In this document: piece by piece, positions 17,386 through 26,616 of the stretch
How the letters are laid out: every line of letters starts with the position of its first letter
Numbering within the stretch: the stretch's first letter is position 1
Assembly (NCBI RefSeq): GCF_947500125.1
Contig: NZ_CANMRA010000026.1
Coordinates: 1-64,000 of the forward strand
Length of the DNA: 64,000 nt
Direction: 5' to 3'
From: an uncultured Kocuria sp.
GTDB taxonomy: Bacteria; Actinomycetota; Actinomycetes; Actinomycetales; Micrococcaceae
The notes under the pieces: model-generated
What the model saw: the letters and a program-made list of their open reading frames with translations, nothing else
Told to the model about the DNA's origin: nothing
Database searches by the model: none
Made by a program: the position numbers and the translations under genes

Positions 17386-17589
17386 CTACTGGCCGCCCTT
17401 CTGGACGAAGCCCTTCACGAACTCCTCGGCGTTGGACTCGAGCACGCCGTCGATCTCGGCGAGCAGGTCGTCGGCGCTGGTCGCGCTGGTCTGGGACTGG
17501 GCGGCGGTGGGCGCGGGCGCGCCGGGCTCGGGGAGCTCGGTCTCCTCGCGGCGCTGGGCGCCGGTGCCGAAGATGCGTTCCTGGGCCAT
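17386..17589 (-). CDS. pup: Prokaryotic ubiquitin-like protein Pup
   Basis: A 67-residue protein with the Pup landmarks: a disordered N-terminal half and a C-terminal coiled-coil region ([28 protein letters not shown] split here by the reader into [14 protein letters not shown] and [14 protein letters not shown]). The C terminus is Gly-Gly-Gln, the precursor form that Dop must deamidate to Glu before PafA can attach it. It lies 34 bp after dop and 5 bp before pafA. Confidence 0.95.
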   Translation of the reverse strand: MAQERIFGTGAQRREETELPEPGAPAPTAAQSQTSATSADDLLAEIDGVLESNAEEFVKGFVQKGGQ

Positions 17590-17623
17590 GACGGGGTCCT
17601 CCTGGGTTCGGTGGTCGGGGTGC

Positions 17624-19261
17624 TCAGCCGAGGGAGCCGGTGTGCACGAGGGCGGGTCGGGCGGCGGCGAGGGCGCGGACGAGGTGCTCGGCGTCCGGTG
17701 CCGCGGACAGCAGGGGGTCGACGTCCTCGCGGGTCAGCTCGAGCGGCTCGGGCATCGCGATCCGCGCGCCGCGGCGGACACCGGGCAGGGTGAGCGAGAC
17801 CGAGTCCCAGTTGGCCGTGAGGACGTCGTCGGGAAAACGGGTGACCAGCCGGCCCCGCAGCCACGCCCGGGTGTCGGCGGGCGGCTGTCCCACCGCGCGC
17901 TCGAGGTCCTCCGCGCCGAACAGGGTGCGCATCCGCCCGGCCGCGACCAGCCGGTGGTAGAGCCCCTTCTCCGGGCGCACGTCCGCGTACTGCAGGTCGA
18001 TCAGCGTCAGGCGCGGGTCCGCCCAGGCGAGGCCGTCGCGCTCGCGGTAGCCCAGCAGCAGGGCGTGCTTGGCGACCCAGTCCAGGCGGTCCGCCAGCGA
18101 CAGGGGGTCGGTCTCGAGGGCGTCGAGGACCTCCGCCCAGAGCTCGAGCACCTCGCGGGTCTCCGGGTCCGGGCCCCCGGTGGTCTGCTCGTGCGCCCGG
18201 GCGGCCTCGAGGTAGAGCCGCTGCAGCTGGACGCCCGTGAGCTCCCGGCCGTCCCGGAGCGGCACGGTGGTGGTCAGCCCGGGGTCGTGGCTGATCGCCT
18301 GCAGCGCGGCCACGGGGTCGACGAGCGCGAGGTCGGGGGCGGTCCCGGCCTCGATCAGGCCCAGGACCAGGGAGGTGGTGCCGAACTTGAGCAGGTTCGA
18401 GGTGTGGGAGAGGTTGGCGTCGCCGATGATGACGTGCAGGCGCCGGTGGCGGGTGCGCTCGGCGTGGGGCTCGTCGCGGGTGTTGACGATGGGCCGGTGG
18501 ACCGTGGTCTCGAGGCCGACCTCGCGCTCGAAGAAGTCGGCGCGCTGGCTGATCTGGAAGCCGGGGCGCTGGCCGCGGTCGCCGAGGCCGACGCGCCCGG
18601 CGCCGCACACGACCTGGCGGGAGGCGAAGAAGGGCAGCAGGCCCGCGGCGAGGGCGTCGAAGGGCACGGAGCGGGGCACGAGGTAGTTCTCGTGGGCGCC
18701 GTAGGAGACGGACTTGTTGTCGGTGTTGTTCTTGTAGAGGTTCACGACGTCGAGGCCGGTGGCCGGGGCGCTGGCGGCGATCGCGCGGACCGCGTCGAGG
18801 GCGACCCGGTCCCCGGCGGCGTCCCAGAGGACGGCGTCGCGGGGGGTGGTGACCTCCGGGGAGGAGTACTCGGGGTGGGAGTGGTCCACGTAGAGGCGGG
18901 CGCCGTTGGGCAGGACGGTGTTCATCACGACCTGGCGCCAGTCCATGGACTCCGCGTGGGGGCCGGTCTCCCGGAGGGCCTCGGCGGCGACCTCCTCGGC
19001 GGTGAGCACCGGGGCGACGTCGGTGAGCTGGGAGGGGTCGGCCTGCTCGCGGGGGACGGCGAAGCCGCGGGCGTCCTGGAGGGGGGTCTCGCCGTGGTAG
19101 TCCCAGCCGGCGGTGGCGCGGGACGCGCCGAGCCGGCGCCGCACGAGGGCGGCGTAGGTGGTGACCACCTGGGTGGAGAGCACGGTGGCGTTGGCGTGGG
19201 CGTTGCCGGTGGCGAGCACGCCGTACTCGGTCTCCGCGCCCATGACGCGGCGGACGCTCAT
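17624..19261 (-). CDS. dop: Pup deamidase/depupylase Dop
   Basis: A 545-residue paralogue of PafA. It shows GAETEYGV (8-15), the Dop-specific insertion after it (TGNAHANATVLSTQ), LYVDHSHPEYSSPE with nucleophilic Asp at about residue 126, LYKNNTDNKSVSYGAHENYL, and ANLSHTSNLLKFGTTSL. It deamidates the Pup C-terminal Gln and removes Pup from conjugates. The start overlaps the arc stop in an ATGA, implying coupled translation. Confidence 0.95.
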   Translation of the reverse strand: MSVRRVMGAETEYGVLATGNAHANATVLSTQVVTTYAALVRRRLGASRATAGWDYHGETPLQDARGFAVPREQADPSQLTDVAPVLTAEEVAAEALRETGPHAESMDWRQVVMNTVLPNGARLYVDHSHPEYSSPEVTTPRDAVLWDAAGDRVALDAVRAIAASAPATGLDVVNLYKNNTDNKSVSYGAHENYLVPRSVPFDALAAGLLPFFASRQVVCGAGRVGLGDRGQRPGFQISQRADFFEREVGLETTVHRPIVNTRDEPHAERTRHRRLHVIIGDANLSHTSNLLKFGTTSLVLGLIEAGTAPDLALVDPVAALQAISHDPGLTTTVPLRDGRELTGVQLQRLYLEAARAHEQTTGGPDPETREVLELWAEVLDALETDPLSLADRLDWVAKHALLLGYRERDGLAWADPRLTLIDLQYADVRPEKGLYHRLVAAGRMRTLFGAEDLERAVGQPPADTRAWLRGRLVTRFPDDVLTANWDSVSLTLPGVRRGARIAMPEPLELTREDVDPLLSAAPDAEHLVRALAAARPALVHTGSLG

Positions 19262-21030
19262 GCGGGCCCCGCCCCGGGAGCCGCGCCGGCGCGTGCGGGG
19301 ACGTGGCGCGCGCCGGGTCCGGCCGGGTGCGGGTCGCGGTGCAGGACCACGCGCAGGTCCGTGATCGTGTCGCCGCGGCGCCCGGAGATGCGGGCCCAGT
19401 CCTCCGGGTTGGAGGTGTTGGGCAGGTCCTGCTGCTCGTGGAACTCCTCGTCCACGGCGCGGACCAGGTGCTCGCGGCCCAGGCCGCGGATCCCGGTGGT
19501 GAGCAGGTCCTTGATGGCCTGCTTCTTGGCCCGGTCCACCACGTTGCGGATGACCGCCCCGGAGGTGAAGTCGCTGAAGTAGAGGGTCTCCTCGGTGCCG
19601 TCCCGGTAGCTCAGGTGCAGGAACTGCGTGCCGGGGCTCTTCTGGTACATCCGGGCCACGGCGGCGTCGACGAGGGCGGTGACGGCCCCGGTGCGGGAGC
19701 CGGCGGCGTCGACCTCGTCCTGGCGCAGGGGCAGGTCCTCGGTGACGTAGAGCCGGAGGATCTCGGCGGCGCCCTCGGCGTCCGGGCGGTCGATGCGGAT
19801 CTTGACGTCGAGCCGGCCCGGTCGCAGGACCGCGGGGTCGATCATGTCCTCGCGGTTGGTGGCGCCGATGACGATGACGTTGTCGAGGCGCTCCACGCCG
19901 TCGATCTCGGTGAGCAGCTGCGGGACGATGGTGGTCTCCACGTCCGAGGACAGCCCGGAGCCGCGGGTGCGGAACAGGGAGTCCATCTCGTCGAAGAACA
20001 CGACCACGGGGATGCCGCGGGCGGCCTGCTCGCGGGCGCGCAGGAAGATGGAGCGGATCTGCCGCTCGGTCTCCCCCACGTACTTGTCCAGCAGCTCGGG
20101 GCCCTTGATGTTCAGGAAGTAGCCCAGGGCCTTCTCGCGCCCGGCGCGGTCGGCGGCGCGCTCGGCGAGGGAGCGGGCGACGGCCTTGGCGATGAGGGTC
20201 TTGCCGTTGCCGGGGGGCCCGTAGAGGAGGATGCCCTTGGGCGGGGTCAGCCCGTGCTCGCGGTAGAGCTCGGGGTGGACGAAGGGCAGTTCCACGGCGT
20301 CGCGGATCTGCTCGATCTGGGGGCCGAGGCCGCCGATGTCGTCGTAGGAGACGGCGGGGACCTCCTCGAGGACGAGCTGCTCGACGTCGGAGCGCTCGAT
20401 GGGCTCGAGGGCGAAGCCGGTGCGGTGGTCGATGGACACGGCGTCGCCGATCTCCGGGCGGCTCCGGCGCAGGAGCCCGGAGAGCAGCAGGACGCGCTCC
20501 TCGTCGGAGCGTCCCACGGTGAGGACGCGGTCGTGGTCGACGATCTCCTTGACGGTGGCGATCTCGCCGGTCTGCTCGTAGTCGAGGACGGCGCCGACGG
20601 TGTAGTTCTGGTCGAGGAGGACCTGGCGGCCCGGTTCGCAGGCGGCGAAGCTCACGAGCGGGCTGAGGGCCACGCGCATGCGGCGCCCGGCCACGAGGAC
20701 GTCGAGGGTGCGGTCGGTGACGGCGGGACCGATGCCCGTCTGCTCGCCGACCGGGGTGCGCCCGGGGTTGACCTGCAGCACGGTGCCCTGGCTCAGGGGC
20801 GGGACCAGGTCGTTCTCGAGGGCGCGCTTGAGCTGGGCGATCTCGGTGCGGGTCGCGTCGAGGAGCCGGACGAGCTTCTGGTTCTGGGTGCCGGCGGCGG
20901 CGAGCTGCTTGTCGAGGGCTCGCTTCTGGTCGCGCAGGATGTTGACCTGCCGCTGGGCGTTGACCAGGGCACGGCGGGTCTGCTCGGCGTCCGCCGGTCC
21001 GGTGGTCTGCTGCGGGGACGTCTCGTTCAC
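19258..21030 (-). CDS. arc: Proteasome-associated AAA ATPase ARC (Mpa), lacking the proteasome-docking tail
   Basis: A 590-residue protein. The N-terminal coiled coil (about 15-75) binds Pup in the family. Two OB domains follow (about 85-215), then the AAA module with Walker A GPPGNGKT (271-278), Walker B VVFFDEMD (343-350) and VIGATNREDMIDPAVLRPGRLD. In proteasome-bearing actinobacteria the protein ends in a short Gln-Tyr-Leu motif that opens the 20S gate. Here it ends in a Pro/Ala/Gly-rich stretch finishing GAAPGAGPA. It overlaps both trmI (4 bp) and dop (4 bp). Confidence 0.94.
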   Translation of the reverse strand: MNETSPQQTTGPADAEQTRRALVNAQRQVNILRDQKRALDKQLAAAGTQNQKLVRLLDATRTEIAQLKRALENDLVPPLSQGTVLQVNPGRTPVGEQTGIGPAVTDRTLDVLVAGRRMRVALSPLVSFAACEPGRQVLLDQNYTVGAVLDYEQTGEIATVKEIVDHDRVLTVGRSDEERVLLLSGLLRRSRPEIGDAVSIDHRTGFALEPIERSDVEQLVLEEVPAVSYDDIGGLGPQIEQIRDAVELPFVHPELYREHGLTPPKGILLYGPPGNGKTLIAKAVARSLAERAADRAGREKALGYFLNIKGPELLDKYVGETERQIRSIFLRAREQAARGIPVVVFFDEMDSLFRTRGSGLSSDVETTIVPQLLTEIDGVERLDNVIVIGATNREDMIDPAVLRPGRLDVKIRIDRPDAEGAAEILRLYVTEDLPLRQDEVDAAGSRTGAVTALVDAAVARMYQKSPGTQFLHLSYRDGTEETLYFSDFTSGAVIRNVVDRAKKQAIKDLLTTGIRGLGREHLVRAVDEEFHEQQDLPNTSNPEDWARISGRRGDTITDLRVVLHRDPHPAGPGARHVPARAGAAPGAGPA

Positions 21031-22160
21031 GGGCGCTCCTCGTCGGGGTGCTCGAAGGCCTCCGGCTCAGGAGCCGCTCCGGGTGCCGGGGCGGACGCCG
21101 GCGGAGGCGTCGTGCCGGGGGCGTCGGCCGGCGCGGTCGCGCGGGCGGCGCGCTCGGCCAGGCCGAGGGCCTCGCGGCCGGCGCGGCGCAGCTTCTTGTC
21201 GGTGACGTCCCGCTCGCCCAGGGCCACGGGGGTCCAGGCCTGCAGGTCCTCCTCGCTGTACTCGGACTTGGAGGCCCGCCGCTTGGGCGCCAGCCGCTCG
21301 GAGCCGTCGGCGAGCCGGCGGGCGGAGAGCAGGAAGCCGGTGTGGGCGACCATGCGGTGGTCCGGACGCACGGCCAGGCCCTCGACGTGCCAGCCGCGGA
21401 CCATGGTCTCGGAGGCGTCGGGCTCGGTGAAGCGGCCGTCGGCGCGCATCGCCTCGGCGGTGCGGGAGAGCTGGGTGACGGTCGCGACGTAGCACATGAC
21501 CACCCCGCCGGGGGTCAGGGCCGTGGCCACGGCGTCGAGGCACTCCCACGGGGCGAGCATGTCGAGGACCACCCGGTCCACGGAGCCGGGCGCCTCGTGC
21601 TCGCCGAGCTCCTCGGCGAGGTCCCCGATGCTGATCTGCCACGCGGGGTGCGGGCCGCCGAACATGGTCTCCACGTTGCCCCGGGCGATGTCGGCGAACT
21701 CCGCCCGCCGCTCGAAGGAGTGCAGCCGGCCCTCGTCGCCCACCGCGCGCAGCAGGGAGATGGACAGCGCGCCGGAGCCGACACCGGCCTCGACCACCCG
21801 GGCGCCCGGGAAGATGTCGGCCATCGTGATGATCTGGCCGGCGTCCTTGGGGTAGACCACCGCGGCGCCGCGCGGCATGGACAGCACGAAGTCCTTGAGC
21901 AGCGGGCGCAGGGCCTGGTACCGGAAGCCCGCGGAGTTCTCGACCACGGTGCCCTCCGGGCGGCCGATGAGCTCGCCGTGGCTGAGCACCCCGCGGTGGG
22001 AGTGGAACGCGCCGTCCTCCGCGAGCGTGACCGTGTTCATCCGCCCGCGCTCGTCGGTCAGCTGCACGCGCTCCCCGGCCCGGAAGGGCCCGCGCCGGTT
22101 GGCGGCGCCCCGCGGGGACGCGGGCGAGGGGTCGGCGGTCTGGTCAGCGGTTCCGGTCAT
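21027..22160 (-). CDS. trmI: tRNA (adenine-58-N1)-methyltransferase TrmI
   Basis: A 377-residue protein. An N-terminal beta domain (GERVQLTDERGRMNTVTL, FHSHRGVLSHGELIG) precedes a Rossmann methyltransferase domain with YPKDAGQIITMADIFPGARVVEAGVGSG split by the SAM motif VEAGVGSGALS, and DRVVLDMLAPWE. It makes m1A58 in the tRNA T loop. A long Ala/Pro tail is extra. It is the first gene of the pup cluster, with a 4-bp overlap into arc. The start at 22160 has a weak ribosome binding site. Confidence 0.9.
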   Translation of the reverse strand: MTGTADQTADPSPASPRGAANRRGPFRAGERVQLTDERGRMNTVTLAEDGAFHSHRGVLSHGELIGRPEGTVVENSAGFRYQALRPLLKDFVLSMPRGAAVVYPKDAGQIITMADIFPGARVVEAGVGSGALSISLLRAVGDEGRLHSFERRAEFADIARGNVETMFGGPHPAWQISIGDLAEELGEHEAPGSVDRVVLDMLAPWECLDAVATALTPGGVVMCYVATVTQLSRTAEAMRADGRFTEPDASETMVRGWHVEGLAVRPDHRMVAHTGFLLSARRLADGSERLAPKRRASKSEYSEEDLQAWTPVALGERDVTDKKLRRAGREALGLAERAARATAPADAPGTTPPPASAPAPGAAPEPEAFEHPDEERP

Positions 22161-22307
22161 CGGCTCACTCTCGGGGCGGGGCGGGGCGTGGTCTGGTCGG
22201 GTCGTGCGGGAGCCGGCGGATGCTCCGCCGGCCCGGGGTCCTCCCCCATTGTGTCACCGCGGCGCGGGGTGCCGCCGCCGGGGTGCCGCGGGGGCGGGCG
22301 CCGGGGG

Positions 22308-23441
22308 TCAGCCGGCCAGCAAGCGCTCGAGGGCCGCGCTGCGCAGCACCCCCACGAGCGCACCGCCGGGCCCCGTCACCACGTAGTGCGGGTACTCCCG
22401 GGCGGCGACCGCCCGCAGCAGCGACTCCTCGCGCAGCCCGGCCTCGAGCACCGCGTCGGCCGGCAGGTGCTGCAGCACGGACGTCAGCGGGGTCTCCGCC
22501 CTCCGGTCCGCGGGCACCGCGTCGGCGGCGGCGGGCACGAGCAGACCCACCACCTGCCGGTCCGGGGACACCGCCAGCACGTGCGGGACCGGGGCGCCCG
22601 GACCGGCGGCGCGGGCGAGGTGGTCGGTGACCACCCGGTCGGTGTGGGCCAGGGTGGCGCTCGCGGGCACCGCCACGGCGGGCTCGGCGAGCGCGGCGGC
22701 GCTGACGCCGTGCATGCGGGAGAGGACGGCCGCCCCGCGCAGGGAGGCGCCGGCGCCCTGCCACATGAAACCGGCGATGAGGACCACGAGGACGAGCGCG
22801 ACGGGCTGGCTCCACAGGCCGGTGAGGGCGGTCGCGGCGACGAGCCCCACGGCGAGAAGCCGGCCCGTCCAGGCCGCCACCACCGTGCCGTGCTGCTCCC
22901 GGCCCGTGACCGCCCAGACGAGGGCCTCGACCACGCGGCCGCCGTCCAGGGGCAGCCCGGGCAGCACGTTGAAGACGCCCACGATGAGGTTCGCCCACGT
23001 GGTGAGGTCGAGCAGCACCCAGCCGAGCGTGGGTTCGGGCTCCCCGGTGCGCAGCAGCGCCCATCCGGCCAGGCCGAGCGCGAGGTTGACGGCGGGTCCG
23101 GCCAGGGAGACCGCGGCGGAGGCCAGCGGGGTGCTGCGCACGTCTCCGAAGTGGGTGTGGCCGCCGAGCAGGCTCAGCACGATCCGGCTCGTGGGCCAGC
23201 CGAAGGCCCGGCCCGTCCAGGCGTGGGCGAGCTCGTGCAGCAGCACGGACAGGGCCAGGGTGAGGGCGAAGCCGAAGGACGCGGCGTAGTTGAGCGCCCC
23301 CAGCCGGGGGTACGCCTCCATGAGCACGGGGGTGTAGAGGAGCACGGTGACCGCGGCGATGAGGAACCAGGACCAGGACAGGGTCACGGGCACCCCGCCG
23401 ATCCTGCCGAGGGGGATGCCCTCGGTGCGGGTGCGGCTCAC
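22308..23441 (-). CDS. Site-2 protease family metallopeptidase (M50) with CBS-like tail
   Basis: A 377-residue membrane protein. The zinc motif HELAH is at 69-73 within a membrane helix, and the second motif NVLPGLPLDGGRV (about 157-169) supplies the Asp ligand. Six membrane segments and a C-terminal CBS-pair-like soluble region (about 250-377, PHYVVTGPGGALVGVL) follow. This is the Rip3-like class that cleaves within membranes. The GTG start overlaps the stop of the HAD gene (GTGA), so the two are co-translated. Confidence 0.88.
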   Translation of the reverse strand: MSRTRTEGIPLGRIGGVPVTLSWSWFLIAAVTVLLYTPVLMEAYPRLGALNYAASFGFALTLALSVLLHELAHAWTGRAFGWPTSRIVLSLLGGHTHFGDVRSTPLASAAVSLAGPAVNLALGLAGWALLRTGEPEPTLGWVLLDLTTWANLIVGVFNVLPGLPLDGGRVVEALVWAVTGREQHGTVVAAWTGRLLAVGLVAATALTGLWSQPVALVLVVLIAGFMWQGAGASLRGAAVLSRMHGVSAAALAEPAVAVPASATLAHTDRVVTDHLARAAGPGAPVPHVLAVSPDRQVVGLLVPAAADAVPADRRAETPLTSVLQHLPADAVLEAGLREESLLRAVAAREYPHYVVTGPGGALVGVLRSAALERLLAG

Positions 23442-24157
23442 GCGCGGGTCCCGGGCACGAGCCGTCCGAGGTCCTCGGGGCCCACGCCGGCGAGGCTGGG
23501 CAGCACGAGGTCGGCGCCGGCGTCGTCGAGCGGGACCATGTTGGGCACGCCCACGGTGAAGATCCCCGCGGCGGTGGCCGAGCGGATGCCCGTGGGGGAG
23601 TCCTCGACGGCGACCATGCCGGTGAGCTCCAGCGGTCGTCCGGTCCGCTCGGCGAGCCCGGCGGCGCCGATCCGGTAGGGGTCGGGGGCCGGCTTGGCCG
23701 GGTGGCCGAGGTCCCCGGTGACGACGACGTCGAAGACTCCCGGGCCGCCGAAGGCGTCGAGGACGACCTCGGCCAGGGGGGTCTCGCTGCTGGTGACCAG
23801 GGCCAGGGGCACGTCGCGCTCGCGCAGGGCGGCGACGAGGTCCAGCGCCCCCTCCTTGTACACGACCCGGTCCCGGGTGCGGGCGGCGACCCGGGCGATG
23901 AGCCGGTCCACGATCTCCCGGACGCCCAGGCGGACCCCCTGGCGCTGGAACACGGCGGCCGCGTCCTCGAGGCCGGTGCCGACCATGGCCAGGGCGTCGG
24001 CCTCGGTCCAGGTCCCCCCGTGGGAGCGGACCAGCTCGATCTCGGCCTCGATCCAGTAGGGCTCGGTGTCCACGAGGGTGCCGTCCATGTCGAACAGCAC
24101 GGCGGTGGGCAGGAGCACGTCGGGGGGCGGGGGCGGGAGGCGGGACATGGCCTCCAT
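23438..24157 (-). CDS. HAD-family phosphatase (beta-phosphoglucomutase-like subfamily)
   Basis: A 239-residue protein. HAD motif I VLFDMDGTLVDTEPYW (nucleophile Asp about 21), motif II LVTSSE, motif III lysine in KPAPDPY, and motif IV VAVEDSPTGIRSA are all intact. It dephosphorylates small molecules, but the substrate is not predictable. ATG 24157 is used; a second ATG at 24148 is possible. It is divergent from the PAC2 gene. Confidence 0.87.
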   Translation of the reverse strand: MEAMSRLPPPPPDVLLPTAVLFDMDGTLVDTEPYWIEAEIELVRSHGGTWTEADALAMVGTGLEDAAAVFQRQGVRLGVREIVDRLIARVAARTRDRVVYKEGALDLVAALRERDVPLALVTSSETPLAEVVLDAFGGPGVFDVVVTGDLGHPAKPAPDPYRIGAAGLAERTGRPLELTGMVAVEDSPTGIRSATAAGIFTVGVPNMVPLDDAGADLVLPSLAGVGPEDLGRLVPGTRA

Positions 24158-24197
24158 CGTAGTGTCCGCAACACGGGCGTCCGCCTGCCGGGGCCTC

Positions 24198-24225
24198 TTG
24201 CCGTCGAAGTCGCTGCGCGTAGTGT
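24198..24225 (+). promoter_or_regulatory. Leaderless promoter for the PAC2 gene
   Basis: TTGCCG (24198-24203), 16-base spacer, TAGTGT (24220-24225), then 7 bases to the GTG at 24233. No Shine-Dalgarno is present, so transcription likely starts at or next to the start codon. Confidence 0.6.
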
Positions 24226-24232
24226 GGGTGGC

Positions 24233-25132
24233 GTGAGCAACGACTTCGACGAGACGTTCCCCCGTCCCCAGGCCGGCCCGTTCGGGGTGGTCCGCGAGGA
24301 CGGTGACCAGGAGCGCGTGACGGTGCTGGTGGCGGCGTTCGAGGGGTGGAACGACGCCGGGGACGCCGCCACGGACGCGGTGCAGTTCCTGGCCGGCCAC
24401 TACGGGGCGAAGGACGTCTTCGAGGTCACGTCGGACGACTACTACGACTACCAGTTCTCCCGTCCCATCGTGCGCCGGGCCGCGACCGGCGAGGTGAAGA
24501 TCGTCTGGCCCACGACCCGGCTCTCCACCGCCACCGTGCCCGGCACCAACCTCGACCTCGTGCTGCTGCACGGCTGGGAGCCCTCCTACCGGTGGCGCTC
24601 CTTCACCGCGGAGCTGCTCGAGCAGGCGACGCTGCTCGACGTGGACTTCGTGGTGATGGTCGGGGCGCTGCTCGCCGACGTGCCGCACACCCGGCCCATC
24701 CCGGTGACCAAGACCTCCGACACCGCCGAGCTCCAGGAGGAGCTGGGCATCGACTCCTCCCAGTACGAGGGGCCCACCGGCATCGTGGGGCTGCTCTCCC
24801 ACATGGCGTCCCTGGGCGGGTTCCCCACGGTCAGCCTGTGGGCGGCGGTGCCCCACTACGTCGCGCAGTCCCCCTCCCCGAAGGCCGAGCTGGCCCTGCT
24901 GCGGGAGCTCGAGGAGCTGCTGAGCATCACGCTGCCGCTGGACGCCATCGCCGAGGACGCCGAGGCGTGGGAGCGGGGGGTCAACGAGCTGGCCTCGGAC
25001 GACCCCGAGATCGCCGCCTACGTCCAGCAGCTGGAGGAGGCCAAGGACACCACGGACCTGCCCGAGGCCACCGGGGACGCGATCGCCAAGGAGTTCGAGC
25101 GCTACCTGCGCCGGCGCCGCGACGAGAAGTGA
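24233..25132 (+). CDS. PAC2-family protein
   Basis: A 299-residue protein. The PAC2 core reads VLVAAFEGWNDAGDAATDAVQFL, then WPTTRLSTATVPGTNLDLVLLHGWEPSYRW, GALLADVPHTRPIPVT and GPTGIVGLLSHMASLGGFPTVSLWAAVPHYV. The family is named after a eukaryotic proteasome assembly chaperone, but bacterial members occur widely and their role is unsettled. It is a single gene, convergent with mshC, with a leaderless promoter. Confidence 0.88.
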   Translation: MSNDFDETFPRPQAGPFGVVREDGDQERVTVLVAAFEGWNDAGDAATDAVQFLAGHYGAKDVFEVTSDDYYDYQFSRPIVRRAATGEVKIVWPTTRLSTATVPGTNLDLVLLHGWEPSYRWRSFTAELLEQATLLDVDFVVMVGALLADVPHTRPIPVTKTSDTAELQEELGIDSSQYEGPTGIVGLLSHMASLGGFPTVSLWAAVPHYVAQSPSPKAELALLRELEELLSITLPLDAIAEDAEAWERGVNELASDDPEIAAYVQQLEEAKDTTDLPEATGDAIAKEFERYLRRRRDEK

Positions 25133-25164
25133 GCGCGCACGGCCCCCGGGAACGGGCGCCGTGC

Positions 25165-25204
25165 GCCGAGGGGCGGCACCCCGTCACGGGTGCCGCCCCT
25201 CGGC
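25165..25204. terminator. Bidirectional hairpin between the PAC2 gene and mshC
   Basis: A perfect 17-bp stem (25165-25181 with 25188-25204) and a 6-base loop lie between two convergent genes. No T-run. Confidence 0.75.
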
Positions 25205-25232
25205 GTGCCGCGGGAGCGGTCCCGGGACGGGC

Positions 25233-26516
25233 TCAGAGCTCGATGCCGAGCCGGGCGTCCACGAGGTCCCGGACCAGCCGGGCGTCCGCCCCGCAGGTCC
25301 CCGGGGTGCCGCCGGTCAGGGCGCCGGCGGCCCAGGCGTCCAGGGCGGCCAGCGCCGTGGGGGCGTCCAGGTCGTCGGCCAGGGCGGTGCGCACGGCCTC
25401 CAGCAGCGGGGCCGCGCTGCCCTCCGGGGCCACGGCCAGGGCGCGGCGCCACGCGTCCACGCGGGCGACGGCGCCGGCGAGCACGAGGTCGGTCCAGTAC
25501 CAGTCGTCGGTGTAGCGGTGGGCGAGGATCGCGGTGCGGATCACGGCGGGGTCCACGCCCTGGGCCCGCAGCGCGGACACGAGCACGAGGTTGCCCTTGG
25601 ACTTGGACATCTTCTCGCCGTCGAGCCCGACCATCCCGGTGTGCAGGAAGTGCTGGGCCATGGGCTTGCCGGTCAGGGCCCAGCAGTGGCCGGCGCCCAT
25701 CTCGTGGTGCGGGAAGACGAGGTCCGAGCCACCGCCCTGGACGGTGAACGGCGCGGGCAGGTACTCGAGGGCGATGAGCGAGCACTCGATGTGCCAGCCG
25801 GGGCGACCCGATCCGAGGGACGCGCCGTCCCAGGCGGGCTCACCGGGGCGCTCCACGCGCCACAGCAGCGGATCCAGCCGGTGCCGCTTGCCGGGGCGCT
25901 CGGGGTCCCCGCCGCGCTCCGCGAACAGCGGCAGCATCTCCTCGGGGGTCAGGTGGGAGACGTCGCCGAGCACCCACGCGTCGGCGTCGTCGCTGGGCAG
26001 CGCGCCGGCGGCCTCCACATCGAAGTAGACGTCGCCGTCGGGCTCCCCGTCCTGGCCCGGGACCCGGTAGGCGAGCCCGCGCGCCACGAGGCGCTCGACA
26101 GCGGGCACGATCCAGCCGACGGCCTCGGTCGCGCCCACGTAGTGCTGGGGCGGGAGGACGTTGAGCGCGCTCATGTCTGTGCGGAACAGCTCGGTCTGCT
26201 CGGCGGCCAGCTCCCGCCAGTCCACGCCGGTGGCCCGGGCCCGCTCGAGCAGGGGGTCGTCCACGTCGGTGACGTTCTGCACGTAGTCCACCGGGGTCCC
26301 CGCGTCCAGCCAGGCGCGGTGCAGCAGGTCGAAGGCCACGTAGGTGGCCGCGTGGCCCATGTGGGTCGCGTCGTACGGGGTGATCCCGCACACGTAGAGG
26401 CTCGCCCGCTCCTGCCGGGGCAGCGCCACCCGCCGCCGCAGCCGGGTGTCCTGCACGACGGGCAGGGGGGCCTCGCCGGGGAGGTCGGGGACGGGTCGGG
26501 CGGACCAGGCTTTCAT
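25233..26516 (-). CDS. mshC: Cysteine-glucosaminylinositol ligase MshC (mycothiol synthesis)
   Basis: A 427-residue relative of cysteinyl-tRNA synthetase. It has [19 protein letters not shown] (zinc Cys plus HxGH-like signature), [27 protein letters not shown] and KMSKSKGN. It lacks the anticodon-binding domain of CysS and is the length of MshC. It joins cysteine to GlcN-Ins in mycothiol synthesis. ATG 26516 follows GAGGTG. A TAGGTT box at 26569-26574 could be the -10, giving a leader near 50 nt. Confidence 0.93.
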   Translation of the reverse strand: MKAWSARPVPDLPGEAPLPVVQDTRLRRRVALPRQERASLYVCGITPYDATHMGHAATYVAFDLLHRAWLDAGTPVDYVQNVTDVDDPLLERARATGVDWRELAAEQTELFRTDMSALNVLPPQHYVGATEAVGWIVPAVERLVARGLAYRVPGQDGEPDGDVYFDVEAAGALPSDDADAWVLGDVSHLTPEEMLPLFAERGGDPERPGKRHRLDPLLWRVERPGEPAWDGASLGSGRPGWHIECSLIALEYLPAPFTVQGGGSDLVFPHHEMGAGHCWALTGKPMAQHFLHTGMVGLDGEKMSKSKGNLVLVSALRAQGVDPAVIRTAILAHRYTDDWYWTDLVLAGAVARVDAWRRALAVAPEGSAAPLLEAVRTALADDLDAPTALAALDAWAAGALTGGTPGTCGADARLVRDLVDARLGIEL

Positions 26517-26616
26517 GCTCACCTCGGGTGGTTCGGGGATCGGACGTCGGCGGCGCGGGGCCTCACCCAACCTACCGGACCCGCCGGCGCACCCGGTCCG
26601 CCGGGTGACGCAGGGC

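Noticed and set aside
15956-21492. Very long plus-strand frames opposite pafA, dop and arc
   Set aside because: They are antisense mirrors created by the codon bias of the pup-locus genes and carry no recognisable domains.
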